From contig NZ_CP020562.1 in assembly GCF_002082565.1 (NCBI RefSeq), forward strand, positions 3,348,001 through 3,412,000: a stretch of DNA of 64,000 bases, read 5' to 3'. The translations under genes and the position numbers were made by a program. The DNA is from Halomonas sp. GT. Lineage in GTDB: Bacteria; Pseudomonadota; Gammaproteobacteria; Pseudomonadales; Halomonadaceae. Position 1 is the first letter of the stretch, and each line of letters begins with the position of its first letter. Of the stretch, positions 8,364 to 20,437 are shown one piece after another. The notes below the pieces were generated by a model, which did not search any database, was not told the DNA's origin, and worked only from the letters and a program-made list of their open reading frames with translations.

Positions 8364-9989
8364 TTAACTATTAATGCGACGATTGACGACGCTTGGAGCA
8401 CGGCGTAGGCGCTCTTCCTCGCCTAACTGTTCTGCTTCAAACGCATCAGCACCAACCGGTGTTTCCCCATGGCGACGATACAGCTGCGTTAGCATCGCCT
8501 TGCGGTCAGCACGCAGCTCACGAACCAGTACCACAATCATCATATACAAAATAAAGGTAAACGGTAATGCTGAAAGCACCGCCGCTGACTGCAGGCCAGA
8601 AAGTCCACCCGCCACAATCAACGTTAAACAAATAGCGGCGATCAATACACCCCAAATAATACGCTTATAAAGTGGCGGATTGATGGAGCCATTGTCGGTC
8701 ATTTGCGCCACGATGTAGGAAGCAGAATCTGCCGACGTCACCAGGAAAATAAAGATAAGCAACATGGCGACTACCGATAGAACACCGGTGAAGGGCATCA
8801 GCTCGAACATTTCGAATAACGCCACGGTAATATTGGCTTCAGTGGCGGCAGCCAACCCAACATCGCTACCCGACATTTCCAAATTAAGCGCGGCACCACC
8901 AAAAACGCCTATCCACAAACAGGCTAATAATGGTGGCACAAACAATACGCCAAAGACGTACTCTTTGATCGTGCGGCCGCGGGAAACACGCGCTACAAAG
9001 GTACCCACAAACGGCGACCATGCAATGACCCATGCCCAATAAAAAATGGTCCAGCTACTCGCCCATTCATTATCGCTATAGGGTGAAATGCGTAGGCTCA
9101 TACCAATAAAGTTTTGCAGGTAATCGCCAATACCCAGAGTAATGGTCTCTAAAATAGCAATAGTAGGGCCTGTGATTAATACGTACAGCATCAAGCCAAT
9201 ACATAAAATCATGTTTAGGTTTGATAACCGCTTAATGCCTTTATCCAAGCCTGACCATGTCGATGCCATATAAGCACAAAACATGACAAACAGAATGACA
9301 AACTGCCAAAAGCCATTTTCTGGCAAACCAAACACCGCATTAAGCCCTCCGTTCATTTGCAGCACACCTAAACCAAGCGAGGTGGCTACCCCCATAACGG
9401 TGGCGACCACAGCAAAAATATCCAGCCATGATGCGTAAGGGCGAACCCGGGGATGTTTAGCCGTCACTGAAGAGAGTACTGAAGACACCAGCCCTGCTTG
9501 CCCTTTCCGAAATTGAAAGTAGGCAATAATTAAGCCCACAACAGAAAACGCCGCCCACTGGTGGATACCCCAGTTAAAGTAGCTGTATTGAATTGCATAG
9601 CGCGCGGCAGCATCTGTTTCAGCAGGCACGTCACCATAAGGGGGGGAGATATAGTGCGTCATTGGTTCAGCCATACCATAAAAAACCAGCCCAACACCAA
9701 ACCCCGCCGCCAGCAGCATGCTAATCCACGAGAAAAAACTGTAACTGGGCGTACTGTCTTGAGGACCAAGGCGCACTTTCCCATACTTACTCAGTGCCAA
9801 GCCAACAAGAAAAACCACAAAGCCAAACACTGAAAACAAGTAGAACCAGCCGAACAGTTCCGTAATTGAGGTGAGCGCTGTTTGGGCTGCATTACCAAAG
9901 CCTTCTGGGAATGCAGCGCCAATAACAACCAAGCCGAATATAATCACCGCAGAGGCGACAAATACCGACTTACCGCCATGATTTGCCAT
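8364..9989 (-). CDS. BCCT-family compatible-solute/choline-type symporter
   Basis: A 541-aa member of the betaine/carnitine/choline transporter family, about 12 membrane helices. The glycine stretch AAGFGVGLVFYG matches the BetP G-x-G-x-G helix 3. The later segment STWSGLDKGIKRLSNLN is a strong family signature, and TSADSASYIVAQM lies in the Na-site helix. The G-x-G-x-G form is typical of sodium-coupled betaine-type carriers, but the exact substrate cannot be read from sequence. AGGATGG precedes the ATG at 9989. In a halophile this is most likely osmoprotectant uptake. Confidence 0.9.
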   Translation of the reverse strand: MANHGGKSVFVASAVIIFGLVVIGAAFPEGFGNAAQTALTSITELFGWFYLFSVFGFVVFLVGLALSKYGKVRLGPQDSTPSYSFFSWISMLLAAGFGVGLVFYGMAEPMTHYISPPYGDVPAETDAAARYAIQYSYFNWGIHQWAAFSVVGLIIAYFQFRKGQAGLVSSVLSSVTAKHPRVRPYASWLDIFAVVATVMGVATSLGLGVLQMNGGLNAVFGLPENGFWQFVILFVMFCAYMASTWSGLDKGIKRLSNLNMILCIGLMLYVLITGPTIAILETITLGIGDYLQNFIGMSLRISPYSDNEWASSWTIFYWAWVIAWSPFVGTFVARVSRGRTIKEYVFGVLFVPPLLACLWIGVFGGAALNLEMSGSDVGLAAATEANITVALFEMFELMPFTGVLSVVAMLLIFIFLVTSADSASYIVAQMTDNGSINPPLYKRIIWGVLIAAICLTLIVAGGLSGLQSAAVLSALPFTFILYMMIVVLVRELRADRKAMLTQLYRRHGETPVGADAFEAEQLGEEERLRRAPSVVNRRINS

Positions 9990-10216
9990 ATAACCATCCT
10001 GTTAAATGAGCATTGTGTATAACAGAGTAAAATGTACCGATAAATGCAGGTTTTTTGAAACACAGACCTTGTACCAAACATAAAACGGCATGGCCTTTAA
10101 GCTAACATATTCGTATAAAATTTCTTTAAGGCCTTAATCAAGAAATGTTAGCCCAGCCCAGGAACTTGATACCCAGCCTGTGTTCCAATGGACGCATACG
10201 AACGATGGAGGCTTTC

Positions 10217-10573
10217 ATGCCGCAAATGAATCGTGATCAACGTAATGCCGCGTGGCAAGCTGCTAATCAGTGGCGTGCTCGGGCAGCCCAGACCCAGCCG
10301 ACCGGCCTGATGGGCAGTATCAAACTGCTACTAACGTGGCTAGCGTTTGGTGCACTGATGATCGTCGGTGTTGTATTCGGACTTTTCTTTCTGCTTATTG
10401 GCTGGGCAATGATGCCCTTTGTCCGCCATAAAATGAAAAAACGTATGGAGCAGATGCGCGCTGACCACGCTCAGGATATTGGTGGCGGTTATTCTCACAG
10501 CGATACCTCTACGCGCCAGCACGATGCAATAGAAGGTAGTTACGAAGTTAAAAACGATCACCATCGGTCTTGA
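10217..10573 (+). CDS. Small membrane protein of unknown function, 118 aa
   Basis: The frame is open from 10145, but the ATG at 10217 (MPQMNRDQRNAAWQ) has a clear GGAGG at 10207-10211, five bases upstream, so I place the start there. A polar, glutamine/arginine-rich N-terminus is followed by one long or two short hydrophobic segments (about residues 37-70), then a basic stretch (RHKMKKRMEQMR) and a polar tail. No family recognised. It is divergent from the BCCT gene and ends at a shared terminator. Confidence 0.7.
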   Translation: MPQMNRDQRNAAWQAANQWRARAAQTQPTGLMGSIKLLLTWLAFGALMIVGVVFGLFFLLIGWAMMPFVRHKMKKRMEQMRADHAQDIGGGYSHSDTSTRQHDAIEGSYEVKNDHHRS

Positions 10574-10586
10574 TCAATTACTGAAT

Positions 10587-10609
10587 AACGCCGCTATTAA
10601 AGCGGCGTT
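10587..10609. terminator. Hairpin terminator between convergent genes
   Basis: AACGCCGCT and AGCGGCGTT form a perfect 9-bp stem with an ATTAA loop. It overlaps the last codons of the AEC transporter on the minus strand and ends the small membrane-protein gene on the plus strand. T-runs are short. Confidence 0.65.
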
Positions 10610-11490
10610 TGAATCCAAGCGAACGCTGCTGCTAACGTCAGTGGTATAACAATCAAGCTCCCTAAATTACCAATAAGTACCAACGAAGCGACTTTCTGGG
10701 GTGCCAGCTTATACTGCTCTGCCACTAAGTAGTTCAGCACCGCAGGCGGCAGTGCAGCAAACACCAGTAGCACAGCTGTCTGTAGCGGATTCAATGGTAG
10801 TAACCACATGAGTGGTAGTGCGATCACTAAGCCAGAAAGCGGGCAGAGGAGCGCTCCCAACAACCCCGTTCGCCAGTCATTAAAATCAATTTCCAGCAAT
10901 CGAACACCTAATGCAAAGAGCATCAGGGGGATACAGACTCCTCCTAACATATGCATTGCTTCTAACAGCCAGCTCGGCAACGGTACATTTCCAACGTTTA
11001 TAACTAGCCCTGCTAGACTAGCAGCTACGATGGGCATTCGTAACAGTCGCCAAAGTGACGTGCGCGGGTCCAACATGTAAAGACCTACTGAGAAATGCAG
11101 GAGCATTTCAACAATAAACACGACTACAGCAGCCGGTAGGGCTTCTGGCCCAAAGGCGAGTACCAATAGCGGCACCCCCATATTGCCAGAGTTATTGAAC
11201 ATCATTGGCGGCAAGAACACCTTAGTGTCTAGCGACAGCCACTTAGCAACCGGCCAAAGCACAAGACCAGACCCTAGCACGACGGCCACCGCCGCAGTGG
11301 CGAGCCAGGCATAGTCTGCCAGTGGCGCTTGGCGATCAGCTAGCACAGCAAATACCAGCAGTGGAACAAATAGCTCCATATTGAGCGTGTTAAGGCTGCG
11401 AATATCAGGGTTTCGGTAACGCCCGTAAACCGCACCACAGCCAGCAATTAAGAACACGGGTAACAGCGTCGCGAGAATATGACCGATCAT
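10597..11490 (-). CDS. AEC-family (auxin efflux carrier-like) transporter
   Basis: A 297-aa protein with about ten hydrophobic segments. N-terminal MIGHILATLLPVFLIAGCGAVYGR, and the conserved MFNNSGNMGVPL in the first half, are AEC-family signatures. Bacterial AEC carriers move small organic acids such as malate or malonate; the substrate here is unknown. The start codon overlaps the glnE stop by 4 bp, indicating translational coupling. Confidence 0.85.
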   Translation of the reverse strand: MIGHILATLLPVFLIAGCGAVYGRYRNPDIRSLNTLNMELFVPLLVFAVLADRQAPLADYAWLATAAVAVVLGSGLVLWPVAKWLSLDTKVFLPPMMFNNSGNMGVPLLVLAFGPEALPAAVVVFIVEMLLHFSVGLYMLDPRTSLWRLLRMPIVAASLAGLVINVGNVPLPSWLLEAMHMLGGVCIPLMLFALGVRLLEIDFNDWRTGLLGALLCPLSGLVIALPLMWLLPLNPLQTAVLLVFAALPPAVLNYLVAEQYKLAPQKVASLVLIGNLGSLIVIPLTLAAAFAWIQTPL

Positions 11491-14486
11491 GGTTCAAGAA
11501 AACGCTGCCAAAGTGCGATAACCACATCGCGGTGGGCTTTGAACGCCTGTGCATCAACGACGGTTTTTTCACCGGTTAACGCCGCACGATGGGTACGGCT
11601 ACGATAAGCGAGATACGCTTCCCGCAGCTGCTCCGCCTCTGACTCGGAAATATGCCCACTCTTGGCGAGGGTTTCTAAAATGCGGATATTATCGCTATAC
11701 GTTATTAATGCAGGCGTGTCATGAGCGAGTGATAACACTGCGTATTGGCAGAGAAACTCAATATCGACCATGCCACCCGCATCGTGCTTCAGGCTAAACA
11801 CTTCCCCTTGTGCACTATCTGGCTGTCCTTTTAAGCCCGGCCCTTTAGAACCCTGCCCTTTAGAACCAAGGTGATCACGCATTTTATGACGCATGCTGAC
11901 AACATCGTCTCTCAAGGCTTGCGGGTCACGCTCGCGACACAGCATCTCGCCACGGATCGCATCAAATTTATCTGCAAGCCCGTCACTACCGGCAACAACG
12001 CGCGCGCGCACCAGCGCTTGGTGCTCCCAGGTCCATGCGTTTTGGCGCTGATAATCCGCAAAGGCATCTAAAGAGGTCACCAACAGGCCCGCATTGCCTG
12101 AAGGACGAAGGCGCATATCAACCTCGTAAAGGCTGCCAGCAGGCGTTACTGCGGTTAAAAGGTGGATAATGCGCTGGCCTAGGCGGGTAAAAAAGACCGC
12201 CGTATCAATGGGCCTGGCACCATCGGTAGTGCCTTTCCCGTCGCTATCATGAAGGAACACCAAGTCCAAATCAGAGCCATAACCAAGTTCGATGCCTCCC
12301 AGCTTGCCGTATCCCACAATCAAAAACGCTGGCTCTCGTATATTGAGACCTTCTGGCACACCATGTTTACGCGTGACATGTTTCCAGGCCATCGCTAGCA
12401 CGGCATCCAGAATGACTTCAGCGATATACGTTAGATAGTCGCTCACCTTCATCAAGTGGCGTGTTCCAGCGATATCCGATGCAGCAACGTGAAGCATCTG
12501 CGCATGCTTAAACACGCGAAGCGCTTCCAACTGCGCCTCATCATCATCTTCTGGCAAGCGGCTCAACGTTTGGCGTAGCTCGTCTGCCAAGCGTGATTTA
12601 TCAGCGGGGGTGTAAAGCGTATCTGGCGTTAGTAGCTCATCAAGCAGTATTGGATAACGCGCAAGTTGCTCTGCAATCCAGTGACTGGCCGAGCACAGCT
12701 TCATCAGGTGCTCAAGCGCCTGGGGATTTTCACGCAGTAGCGCAAGGTAAGCAGTTCGCCTAAGCACCGACTCGATCAGCGGCTGGACGCCACTAAGAGC
12801 GTTATCTGGCAATTCACTTTCGGCAACGGCAACCAGTAGCAGCGGCATTAGCGCATCTAGCCGTTCAAAGCCGATACGCTGCATGCTTTGTACCTGGCGG
12901 GAATGGTAAAGTCCCTGCAGTCGTTTAAGCGCTTTCTCTGGCTCCATAAAACCAGCATCAGTTAGCAGTGCTGCCGCCTCTTCCTGTTCTAGCTCGCCGC
13001 GCCACAGTAATCGCCATTGCGATAGGCCAAGGTTATCGTCGCTACTCTCTGCATCGGCATCCTCTTCCGGGTCAGCGATCACCGCATCAAAGTGCTGACG
13101 AACACGTTCGCGCACTTCCTCCAGCCGAGCGATGAGCCCAGGCCAATCTTCATGCCCCAAGGCAAAAGCGACCCGTTCCCGGTCTTCATCATCGACGGGT
13201 AGCGTTTGAGTTTGACGGTCTTCTAGCGCCTGAATAGCGTGTTCCATATCACGAAGATACGCATAGTCAGGCAGCAGCTCATCGACGACCGTTTGGGGCA
13301 ACAGTCCCAGTTCAGGCAATCGATTAAGAGCCGTCTTGAGCGAGGTCACTTGAAGCTCGGTATCGCGTCCACCGCGAATCAGCTGAAATGCTTGTACAAC
13401 GAATTCAACCTCGCGGATTCCACCGGGCCCTAGCTTGATATTGCTTTGCATGCCCTTCCGCTTTACCTCGCGATTGATCATCGCCTTGAGCTCACGCAGC
13501 GACTCAATCGCACCAAAATCCAAGTAGCGGCGGTAAACAAACGGCCTGAGACTTGCGAGCAATTCATGCCCGCCATCTATGTCTCCTGCGACGGGACGCG
13601 CTTTGAGCATGGCATAACGCTCCCACTCACGGCCCTGATCCTGATAGTAACTGGAGAGCATCGAGAAACTGCCCACCAGTGGGCCACCATCACCCAGTGG
13701 GCGCAGCCTCATATCAACGCGAAATACGAAACCGTCGGCCGTCATGGCATCTAAAGCGGCGATCAGTTTCTGACCTAGTTTGGTGAAGTACTCTTGGTGC
13801 TCAAGGGGCTTACGCCCGCCTTCGGTTTCACCTTTTTCAGGGAAGGCGAAGATCAGGTCGATGTCAGAGGATAGATTTAGCTCACCCGCGCCGAGCTTAC
13901 CCATACCCAGCACCACCAACCGCTGAGACGAGCCATCTCTGCGGGCCGCAGGTAACCCCCAGCGTGGGGCGTAAAAACGTTCAAGCCAGCTTAACGCAGC
14001 TTCTATACAGACTTCCGCCAGCCACGAGACTGCCTGAGCAGTGTCCCACATGGTGTAGCCATCAGGGCGATTAAAGTCACGCCACACAATCCCGAGCATG
14101 CGGGCTCGGCGAAAGCGGCGAATAGCGCGATGCATTGCCTCTTCATCATCGGCATTTTCCAGCGCATCATCTAACCAACTTGCTTGCGACTCCTTACTGG
14201 CCGTCGCATCCAGCTCGCCAGCCACATCTAAATCAATTAGCCAGTGCGGAAAACGTGTCAGGGTATCTAGAGCGAAGCTTGAGACAGTTACGACGTTGGC
14301 TAACGCTTCACGGCGCGCATCAGAAAGTGCCTCCCAACTACTGGAAGGCAACGGTTGCTTGGTCATTGAGGCAAGATTATCAGCTTGGCCAAGCGCTTCA
14401 CTTAATCGCTGCCAGGCACGCTGCGCGGCGGGCTTAAGCACTGTTGGCAGCCCAACCTGGGGTAAAAACGCGTCGTCTAACTGCAT
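11487..14486 (-). CDS. glnE: GlnE, glutamine synthetase adenylyltransferase/deadenylase
   Basis: Bifunctional regulator of glutamine synthetase (999 aa), with two nucleotidyltransferase domains. The N-terminal domain carries GMGKLGAGELNLSSDIDLIF. The C-terminal domain carries GYGKLGGIELGYGSDLDLVF. Both retain the metal-binding aspartates (D-x-D). I prefer ATG 14486 (MQLDDAFLPQV) because AGAGG precedes it by 5 bases; an upstream in-frame ATG at 14507 lacks a site. The C-terminal part contains an in-frame, roughly 20-aa insertion made of 15-bp tandem repeats (11827-11871), absent from the E. coli protein. The downstream AEC gene overlaps by 4 bp. Confidence 0.95.
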   Translation of the reverse strand: MQLDDAFLPQVGLPTVLKPAAQRAWQRLSEALGQADNLASMTKQPLPSSSWEALSDARREALANVVTVSSFALDTLTRFPHWLIDLDVAGELDATASKESQASWLDDALENADDEEAMHRAIRRFRRARMLGIVWRDFNRPDGYTMWDTAQAVSWLAEVCIEAALSWLERFYAPRWGLPAARRDGSSQRLVVLGMGKLGAGELNLSSDIDLIFAFPEKGETEGGRKPLEHQEYFTKLGQKLIAALDAMTADGFVFRVDMRLRPLGDGGPLVGSFSMLSSYYQDQGREWERYAMLKARPVAGDIDGGHELLASLRPFVYRRYLDFGAIESLRELKAMINREVKRKGMQSNIKLGPGGIREVEFVVQAFQLIRGGRDTELQVTSLKTALNRLPELGLLPQTVVDELLPDYAYLRDMEHAIQALEDRQTQTLPVDDEDRERVAFALGHEDWPGLIARLEEVRERVRQHFDAVIADPEEDADAESSDDNLGLSQWRLLWRGELEQEEAAALLTDAGFMEPEKALKRLQGLYHSRQVQSMQRIGFERLDALMPLLLVAVAESELPDNALSGVQPLIESVLRRTAYLALLRENPQALEHLMKLCSASHWIAEQLARYPILLDELLTPDTLYTPADKSRLADELRQTLSRLPEDDDEAQLEALRVFKHAQMLHVAASDIAGTRHLMKVSDYLTYIAEVILDAVLAMAWKHVTRKHGVPEGLNIREPAFLIVGYGKLGGIELGYGSDLDLVFLHDSDGKGTTDGARPIDTAVFFTRLGQRIIHLLTAVTPAGSLYEVDMRLRPSGNAGLLVTSLDAFADYQRQNAWTWEHQALVRARVVAGSDGLADKFDAIRGEMLCRERDPQALRDDVVSMRHKMRDHLGSKGQGSKGPGLKGQPDSAQGEVFSLKHDAGGMVDIEFLCQYAVLSLAHDTPALITYSDNIRILETLAKSGHISESEAEQLREAYLAYRSRTHRAALTGEKTVVDAQAFKAHRDVVIALWQRFLEP
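11827..11871. repeat. Three 15-bp tandem repeats inside glnE
   Basis: Three adjacent 15-mers start at 11827, 11842 and 11857: CCTTTTAAGCCCGGC, CCTTTAGAACCCTGC and CCTTTAGAACCAAGG. The unit length keeps frame and encodes glycine/lysine-rich pentapeptides (GSKGQ-, GSKGP-, GLKGQ-like) in a loop of the C-terminal transferase domain. Confidence 0.8.
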
Positions 14487-14559
14487 AACCACCTCTCTGC
14501 CAAGCATCTATTATATTGGTTGATGAAACGACTCACTGCATGAGTTGAATAAAATCGAT

Positions 14560-14931
14560 TTAGCCAACCAGCTTTTGCCAGCCTAACAGCCCCCAGGTTA
14601 AACCTGCCATGATCAACGACAGCATAACCGCCGCCGAGCCAATATCTTTAGCACGCCCTGAAAGCTCGTGATGCTCGGTACCAATACGATCGACAACGTT
14701 CTCTATAGCACTATTGAGCAGCTCCACAATCAGCACAAGAAACAAACTGCCAACCAGCAGCAGCCAGCTAATTGGTCCTTCTCCAATCCACCAAGCCAGC
14801 GGCAGCAACACCGCTGCAATACCCACTTCTTGACGAAACGCAGCTTCATTTCTGAAAGCGGCCTTTAACCCTTTCCATGAATAGCGCGTTGAGTGCACTA
14901 GATGCGTTAATCCCGTATGTCCTGGCTTCAT
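14560..14931 (-). CDS. dgkA: DgkA, diacylglycerol kinase
   Basis: A small inner-membrane kinase of 123 aa, the usual size, which phosphorylates diacylglycerol and recycles it into phospholipid synthesis. Three hydrophobic helices follow an amphipathic N-terminus (SWKGLKAAFRNEAAFRQE). The catalytic motif is ELLNSAIENVVDR, with the metal- and ATP-binding Glu/Asn. GAGG lies upstream of ATG 14931. It lies between dacB and glnE on the same strand, with separate spacers. Confidence 0.93.
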   Translation of the reverse strand: MKPGHTGLTHLVHSTRYSWKGLKAAFRNEAAFRQEVGIAAVLLPLAWWIGEGPISWLLLVGSLFLVLIVELLNSAIENVVDRIGTEHHELSGRAKDIGSAAVMLSLIMAGLTWGLLGWQKLVG

Positions 14932-14959
14932 GCCCGTTGCCTCGGCGGTAAAGTTAATA

Positions 14960-16528
14960 TTAATTAGCTAATATCATCGCATCTAAATCCAGCGACAGCG
15001 GATCCAACACTTCGGGCCAGCTAAGATAAGGCGTACTGCCGCTGCCATTAACTAGCACACTAAAGACACCCCAACGTCCCTGGGCGGTACGGAAATAGCC
15101 CGCCACGGCACGAACAGCAAACGGCTGATTGAGCGTGCCTGTTTTCAGCATGACGTTATTTTGAAACGTTGGAGAACCACGACGAATAAAGCGCATTACC
15201 CCATTAGCAGGCGACTGAAAAGACGCGACGAAACTAGGGAACAAGGCACTTTGGCGAAACATATCCTCCAACATCACATTGACACCGTGAGCGGAGGTGC
15301 GGTTATCGGTCGTCAGACCGCTGCCACTGTGTAACACCAATGGACCGTGGCCCGACAAGCTTTGCACATAGGCTTCTATCGCCTGCCCCGCTTGGCGCAG
15401 TTGCGCTTGGGGCGTTTCCACCAGATTTAGTGCCAACACATCAGCCATATAATTATTGGAGTAGTTCATTGTACGCAGCAGCAGTTCCTGAAGCGGCTTA
15501 CTGTCAACGGCTGCCAAACGCTGTGCACTGCTAGGCGGTCTCGTTGAGCTAACCCGCCAGGGGTCACGCACACTCACACCCGCCTGATTTAGCATGCTCA
15601 ACAATACTTGAGCCGTTTTCTCTGCTGCATCGCCGGCGCCACGGTAAACATCACGAGCCGCGGCATTGGTTGAAATTTGCCCGGTAAGACGCAGAACATC
15701 ACCCCGCTCATCGGTAATGCGCTCTGCGCTGATGTCAGTGCCACTATTGGCCGGGCGCGTGATAACTTGGTTATCAATAGCAATTAACGGCGCCTGACTA
15801 TCACATAATCCTACGCGTGCAGGTTCTCCCGCTGCCGCAGCAGGGGCTATATTGGCGCACCAGCTACCAAAGTTGACACCTGCCGAAGTGAGCGGCGCAC
15901 TGTAAGCATTGGTGACTCGAGTGCGCGCATTACAGCGATCCGTGGTAATACACTCAACAGGGCCAAAGCGCCACTGACTGACCACCAGCGCGCCATCCAC
16001 TTCGCGCACACCAGCAAGCTGCAGGCGTTGCACTAACCGCCAAAGGTCTTCAGTTGTGAGGCCGGGGTCGCCCCCACCTTCGAATACCAAGTCGCCACGC
16101 AATACCCCATTTTCCACGCTACCTGTGCTGACAAGCTGGCTGGTAAAGCGATGCTGGGGCCCAAAACGATTGAGTGCCGCAGCAGACAGATAGGCTTTAG
16201 TGACAGATGCTGGCGACAGCTGACGCTCTGGATTCAAGCTACCCAGCAACGCATTACTACCGGCATTCGCATCCAGTAAGCGCGCCTCAGCGCTAATTGA
16301 GAAGCCTTTGCTTGCTAACTGGCCAAGCTGGCTGAAGTCGGCATACAGTGCAGGGCTTGTACATAAGGCGGCACCTACCACACTTGTCATCAAGACCCGA
16401 CGCCAGCGGCGTATGGATGATTTAACCGAATGATTAAAAGCTGAGAGTGTCTCGGCAGAATCGTTAACCTCTAAACACTTTGTATCTGAGCACTTAATAT
16501 CTGAGCACGTCACGCTTACTTTCCTCAA
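14960..16528 (-). CDS. dacB: DacB, PBP4-type D-alanyl-D-alanine carboxypeptidase/endopeptidase
   Basis: Periplasmic serine peptidase S13 (522 aa) that trims or cleaves peptidoglycan peptides. SVTK at 108-111 supplies the nucleophile Ser108 and the Lys. YSNNYMAD provides the SxN motif, and KTGTLN the KTG motif. A signal peptide (RRWRRVLMTSVVGAALCTSPALYA) begins only around residue 38. The start at 16528 is TTG overlapping the SMR stop (TTGA), which leaves a long cysteine-containing leader with a CSD repeat. A GTG a few codons later is an alternative, so the exact start is uncertain. Confidence 0.88.
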   Translation of the reverse strand: MRKVSVTCSDIKCSDTKCLEVNDSAETLSAFNHSVKSSIRRWRRVLMTSVVGAALCTSPALYADFSQLGQLASKGFSISAEARLLDANAGSNALLGSLNPERQLSPASVTKAYLSAAALNRFGPQHRFTSQLVSTGSVENGVLRGDLVFEGGGDPGLTTEDLWRLVQRLQLAGVREVDGALVVSQWRFGPVECITTDRCNARTRVTNAYSAPLTSAGVNFGSWCANIAPAAAAGEPARVGLCDSQAPLIAIDNQVITRPANSGTDISAERITDERGDVLRLTGQISTNAAARDVYRGAGDAAEKTAQVLLSMLNQAGVSVRDPWRVSSTRPPSSAQRLAAVDSKPLQELLLRTMNYSNNYMADVLALNLVETPQAQLRQAGQAIEAYVQSLSGHGPLVLHSGSGLTTDNRTSAHGVNVMLEDMFRQSALFPSFVASFQSPANGVMRFIRRGSPTFQNNVMLKTGTLNQPFAVRAVAGYFRTAQGRWGVFSVLVNGSGSTPYLSWPEVLDPLSLDLDAMILAN

Positions 16529-16854
16529 TGCACGTTCATTTTTGAAAAGACTTGAAGTATGACTACTCCAGCCACAATCAAACTAATGCCAATAACAGCG
16601 GGTAAATCAGGCTTTTCACCGAAAACCACAATGCCAACCAGCGTGACCAACACGATGCCCAGACCTGCCCAGATGGCATAAGCAATACCGACAGGCAATG
16701 TCCGCAACACCAAGCTCAACAGATAAAATGCCACACCGTAGCCCACGACGACCATGATGCTTGGAATCGGTCGTGTGAATCCCATTGACGATTTGAGGGC
16801 GCTAGTGGCGATAACCTCGGCAACAATCGCTAGCACTAAATATACAAACGTCAT
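16525..16854 (-). CDS. SMR-family small multidrug transporter (EmrE-like)
   Basis: A 109-aa protein with four hydrophobic helices. The essential membrane glutamate is present in helix 1 (VLAIVAEVIATSALK), followed by the SMR motif SMGFTRPIPS and helix 3 GIAYAIWAGLG. The W in helix 3 and the overall pattern point to the EmrE/Qac-type proton-coupled exporter of cationic compounds, rather than a Gdx guanidinium exporter, but this is not certain. It overlaps the upstream methyltransferase and the downstream dacB by about 4 bp on each side. Confidence 0.88.
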   Translation of the reverse strand: MTFVYLVLAIVAEVIATSALKSSMGFTRPIPSIMVVVGYGVAFYLLSLVLRTLPVGIAYAIWAGLGIVLVTLVGIVVFGEKPDLPAVIGISLIVAGVVILQVFSKMNVH

Positions 16855-17516
16855 GCCCGCTCCAATTCAATCTGCAACTGCCAAAGCGTTTGGCCGCTTT
16901 GATCATACTTTGCTTCAAATGGCGTTAGATAGCTGCCGTTAGGTACCAACGAGGCAATCGCTGCCTGCTTTCCCGTTACTAGGGCGGTTGCCAGAGCAAA
17001 CTCTTCAACATATAACTGCCAGTTGGATCGCACTTCTAAATGCCCCCCAAGGGCTAGCAGTGTGGGGAAAACAGGATGCCCATGCCAGCGCATTTTTAAA
17101 TGCGCTGCTTTTGGATAAGGATTGGGATAAAGCAGAAAATGCCGCTCTGGCGCCCATTTTGCCTGTTCAGCTAGTCGCCAGAAGTCAACAAGGTCAGCCC
17201 GCACCAACAGCGCATTAGCAGGCAATTCGCCATGGTCTCGACTTAGCCGATCTTCGCTTCGATCAACGCCGATCACCGCATGCGCTGGAAACTGTTCTGC
17301 CAAACGGCGTGTCGAAAGGCCTACACCGCAGCCAGCATCTAGGATTAATGGTGCTTGCTGCTTTTGAAGCCACATATGCGCGCCTTCAAAAGCCCGTTGC
17401 GTATGCGCAGCGATTGGCTTTCGCAGTGGGTTTTCCAAGGCACGTGCTACCCGGCGCGCCACATCGTGATGTGGGCCAGGCTGATTGGAAACCACGGGTC
17501 GTGATGAATGCTGCAT
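16851..17516 (-). CDS. TrmB-like SAM-dependent methyltransferase
   Basis: A 221-aa Rossmann methyltransferase with SAM motif LILDAGCGVG and acidic strand end VIGVDRS. The motif LYPNPYPKAAHLKMRW aligns with the TrmB signature FPDPWHKxRHxKRR, and TPFEAKYDQSGQ with the TrmB TxFExxxxxxGH. This places it near tRNA(m7G46) methyltransferase. Several TrmB catalytic residues differ (N for D in the PDPW motif, and a divergent N-terminus), so it may be a paralog with another substrate. It overlaps the SMR gene by 4 bp. Confidence 0.72.
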   Translation of the reverse strand: MQHSSRPVVSNQPGPHHDVARRVARALENPLRKPIAAHTQRAFEGAHMWLQKQQAPLILDAGCGVGLSTRRLAEQFPAHAVIGVDRSEDRLSRDHGELPANALLVRADLVDFWRLAEQAKWAPERHFLLYPNPYPKAAHLKMRWHGHPVFPTLLALGGHLEVRSNWQLYVEEFALATALVTGKQAAIASLVPNGSYLTPFEAKYDQSGQTLWQLQIELERA

Positions 17517-17699
17517 GCCATCCCCTGCTTAAAAAAAACGTGATTCTATCAGTCTACTGCGCACGCGGCATGACGCCGTTGTACGCCCGGTGCTATGATC
17601 ACGTTCGAGAGTATTATTAAGCGCAGATGAGCAGCACTTTTTTGCTATGCCTCTGACAATAACTGTTACTAAAAACCACCGCACCACGAGGAACCCGGC

Positions 17700-20104
<2,405 letters not shown>

Positions 20105-20167
20105 CGATCGATATTGTTGAGTAAAACGCTCAGGTATATAACTACCTGGGCGAAAAGCCATTCGTGA

Positions 20168-20425
<258 letters not shown>

Positions 20426-20437
20426 GCCCACTGAAAC

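Noticed and set aside
13239..13754. Plus-strand frames opposite glnE
   Set aside because: Antisense to the conserved GlnE coding sequence, with no ribosome binding site or family motif.
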